From Acanthosoma haemorrhoidale (taxonomy: Eukaryota > Arthropoda > Insecta > Hemiptera > Acanthosomatidae), in contig OV884012.1 in NCBI GenBank assembly GCA_930367205.1, forward strand, positions 35,851,520 through 35,915,519: a stretch of DNA of 64,000 bases, given 5' to 3'. Position numbers and translations under genes: made by a program. The notes under the pieces are model-generated. The model was not told the origin of the DNA, searched no databases, and worked only from the letters and a program-made list of their open reading frames with translations. Within the stretch, counting starts at the first letter, position 1. Every line of letters starts with the position of its first letter. Below, in pieces: positions 60,840-64,000 of the stretch.

Positions 60840-62984
60840 ATAAAGTATGAGTTTTTTAGGGATTCATTATGATAACATACTATTCAAATAGAAAAAATTG
60901 ATTTTGTATAAAAATAATAAAAAAGAAATTTATTTTTGCAACTGTGATCACAAAACTTGTAATTGTTACAGTGGCACTATGATCTCTATGACTCATCAGG
61001 CCCTTTTAAGTAAGAATGTATAGGGTACAGGGGGTTGGAGGTAGGATTTACGGGAATGTTGGACAATTGTGCAATCTTCGTGGATAGGCATTCTCTTGGC
61101 GAACAGACAGTAGTTTTTATTAAATACATTTATTGAAAAAGCCATTTAACAAAAAAATAAAAGCTTATCAGTTACAACTGTCAGAGATCTTCATTTCATA
61201 TTAAGCATAAAAGCATGCCCATCCCCATGCATTGAAGTACTCTTGTATTGAAATATATTTAACCGAGTTAGATACTGGCAAAGTAAAAATCTTTAATTTT
61301 AAATTACTGAAGTATTTTATTATGAGTAAATAAATAAAGGAGTGTCTTCCCACATTGAATTGTATTCTCAACAGACCTGGCTGTCATTTTCACTCTTTGA
61401 TTTTGGCATTATAAGGGCTCAAGTGTGGCCGATTTAAAATTGTTGGTGATCATTAGAGGGATGGCTCATACTACCTTGATGGGTTGCTTCTAATATTCTA
61501 ATTAAGTCCCACCTACATGGGGGCTGTTAGCACAAGGGTATTCATTCATCTAAATACTAACAAAGCTTGACATAGCTTAACTTTGCTCATATACTGGTCA
61601 GCTTTCTCTATCTTAGTATATAAATTTAGTAAAAATTCCTTTCAAGAGCTTTAACAATGAAATAGATACAGTCTGTGCAGACAAAGCAATTAAGCTGAAT
61701 GCTAACAGTGTTTTGTTCTTCTTACACAATATTTATTAATGAAAAGAGTAGAGCCACTAGCATTTAAGATTAATCATATTTTATTAGTGGAAATCATATT
61801 TTCAATTCGGTTGACTCCCAGAGGTCTCTGAAAGAACTTTCCACTGGGCCGAGGCCAGTCCCTGTGTCCGCCATTTCCTCTTTTGTAGAAAACCTTCATG
61901 TCACCACAAGATACTTTCAGAATGCAATTGCACCTTGGCACCATAAAACCACCAATGATCTCTACTAGTAATTACATTGTTTGTATTTAATTACCAACCC
62001 CAAAGGGAAAGGATCTACTTTCATTCATGTATTGGGCAATCCCCTTTGGTAAAAAAAGAAATCATAAATGAAAAACGTTGTTATGCTTATTTTCAAAAAT
62101 TCAGCTTATAGCCTATAAAATTTTTCAGCCCTTCGTTGAGAAAAAATAATTGTGAAGATATTACAAAAAAATTGAGATATTCAAACAATAGAAATTATGT
62201 CCATACATATTCTTCAAGCAAGTTTTTTTTGTTTTTTTCTTTGACAAAAAGATGATATTCAGAGAACAAAATGTTTAACACGTAAACTGGGTACTTTTGA
62301 TGACAAAATACCAAGTAGCTTTTTTTCAAAATCACCTAATAAGCCAACATAAAAAGATATAGACGGGAAAAATAAAAAAACAGCAAGTCTACTAATCAAT
62401 AGATTAACTAATTTATGGGCATTCTGCACCAGATAATAACTTTTTAACACATTATGGTTTTAATATTGCAAAATATTACAAAATAACAATTCAAAAAAAT
62501 ATTCAAGTATAAAAGTTTCTCTATTTCATTAAAAAAAAAAAATTATATTTAAAATGAAATGCACATTACTCCAATTACTACATGGTCTCAATTAATGAGA
62601 TGTACGATAAGTAGGTACGCACAATTTACGGACCTGGTCATAAACTTTTTGTCATTGAAGAGGTGTTAAAACCTCGAATACCTGTAACTGTGCCTGTGAA
62701 TATGTTGTGATATTTTGATATGGTGAGTTTTGATGTTGCCTTTGATATAAACTCAAAATTAGCGAGCGTAGAAGAAAGTAAAAATGACCGTGGTTCATGG
62801 CTATAAAAGGATGAACGTTTTTGTTGCCGTTATGCCTAATATTAATAGTTATCAAATAAATAATAACAAGAATTAAATATAAATAATTTAATATTGGATT
62901 TGTTAACTTTAAAACAAGAAAAGTTAATAATATATGAGACAACGAGCATTGGAAAACCAAAGAGGTTAAAAGATCCAATATGTC
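60840..62984. other. 2.1 kb gap, no gene seen
   Basis: AT-rich with a GC-richer patch at 61,800-61,950 that shows no protein or RNA signal that I can name. The minus-strand frame at 62,652-63,032 lacks an ATG start and consists of hydrophobic AT-driven codons; it is not called as a gene. Confidence 0.4.
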
Positions 62985-63200
62985 AATAGAGCGAATAAAA
63001 GCGAGGATCACCCCGGGATCGTCCTCATTCACTTTGACCCGGCACGAGAGACAGGAAGATTGAGAGAGACGCTAGCCCAGGTAAACGTGTACTGCCTCGT
63101 GGTACACAGAGACGAGGCCAGCACCAGGTAGCCACGCTCGAGACAAAGGCAACGATGAAGCAAATAAGACCACGTGTAGAACACAACTTAGTAAAACTGG
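62985..63200. other. GC-rich island with stem-loop and short ORF
   Basis: A sharp GC rise in AT-rich DNA. The + strand frame 62,970-63,128 reads PGIVLIHFDPARETGRLRET and on to HRDEASTR before TAG. A donor-like CCAG|GTAAAC lies inside at ~63,076-63,085, so this could be a first exon on the + strand. GCCTCGT...ACGAGGC can form a 7-bp stem with an 11-nt loop, and GTGTAC...GTACAC an alternative one. On the minus strand it could be the promoter or 5' region of something upstream of the hydrolases. Its identity is unknown. Confidence 0.3.
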
Positions 63201-64000
63201 CCAGTAAATAATATAGTAAGGTACATTGTAACTTTATATTTTTTAATATTGTAAATTTATAACATACGTGTAACTCAATGAATCAATTTGTTATTAAACA
63301 ATTTTCCTTTTGCCAGAATTCTGCTTTATATTAACAGAACCCTTATAAGACCTCAGATTAAATTTAATATAAACAATTAAAAGATAAAAAACGTAATAAT
63401 GTACGTAACCTACAACAAAAGCACTGGATATTTAATAAACTATGTTAATACTTCCTAATGTAGTCGATTCAGTATTTTTGTTAATTTTCTCTTAAGAGAA
63501 ACTTACAGAAATTAAACTGAAAGTAATGCTAAAACAAAGAAATCAACAATTCCCCTTTTATGAATTTGTTTGTTTTTAACAGTCTTGTGTCAATTTATTA
63601 TGATCAGTATACAATACGGTTCAATGATAAATTTGAGGTTATTTCATTATATAAATGTTTAACAAAGGGAGATTATAATTCCTGATCTTATTAGTTGGTT
63701 TATCTTCGGCCATAGTTTCTTCAAATCATCCTGATAGATATTATGTCCTGTTTGTAATTTATCAGAGTAGCTAAATAAATCAATCTTGAAAAAATAACCT
63801 AGATTAAAGAGGGGTAGTTTTGAATGCCAAAGAAAATAACCTGGAGCTTGATGAATTGTGAAACAGTTATGAGACACAACATTTGCGAAACACAACCATT
63901 ACAAATTAGTAAACAAATGGTTAAAGCATTAAATAAAACAAAAAAAATGAAAATGATTTTAATAACTATTATTTAACATTTGCAAGTCACCAATAAAACA
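63201..64000. other. Window end, nothing recognised
   Basis: AT-rich DNA with only spurious frames. The minus-strand frame at 63,659-63,895 has no recognised domain. Confidence 0.35.

Noticed and set aside
62652..63032. 126-codon hydrophobic minus-strand ORF as a membrane protein
   Set aside because: It starts at GTG, not ATG, is AT-driven, and overlaps an unrelated + strand signal.

Overview
The window is a stretch of an animal genome, very probably an insect and possibly a hemipteran, though the order is a guess. The evidence is AT-rich intergenic DNA, short exons with GT-AG introns, an anoctamin gene with many introns, a tandem pair of kraken/SERHL-like alpha/beta hydrolases, and many non-LTR retrotransposon fragments and DNA-transposon relics. 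No bacterial operon, CRISPR array or viral genome was seen.

About 1-41 kb is gene-poor and made mostly of repeats. It holds a decayed RTE-like reverse transcriptase (0.76-2.0 kb) and two inverted copies of a ~0.6 kb repeat (3.35 and 25.4 kb). It also holds two copies of a ~0.9 kb repeat (6.0 and 16.1 kb), one of which carries a (GA)68 tract. One Jockey-type non-LTR family has at least six copies, A-F. Copy A (6,971-10,500) is nearly complete in ORF2, and copies B-F are 5'-truncated 3' ends. The same region contains an internally deleted mariner-like transposase with a DUF4817-type N-terminus (27.2-27.9 kb), a decayed member of a multicopy family ending in a Cys-rich CXC-like motif (29.0-30.2 kb), other RT scraps (32.5-33.3 kb) and a 1.4 kb foldback element with a MITE nested inside it (33.7-35.1 kb).

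About 41.3-53.7 kb on the + strand is a 20-exon anoctamin/TMEM16 gene. All splice phases join, and all six expected Ca2+-coordinating side chains are present. Its introns hold a gag-like zinc-knuckle fragment, a 92 bp hairpin MITE and two tRNA-like/SINE segments.

About 57.2-60.8 kb on the - strand holds two tandem alpha/beta hydrolase genes. Each has one long catalytic exon and a putative short signal-peptide exon. The first gene splices cleanly in phase. The second is in phase only if a 23-nt micro-exon is used, so it may be diverging or failing. The last 3 kb has no recognised gene apart from a GC-rich island near 63.1 kb.

The genes do not form one pathway. The anoctamin is a membrane channel or lipid scramblase, and the hydrolases are probably secreted or lumenal serine hydrolases. 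Exon boundaries come from splice signals, phase and remembered family patterns; no search was run.
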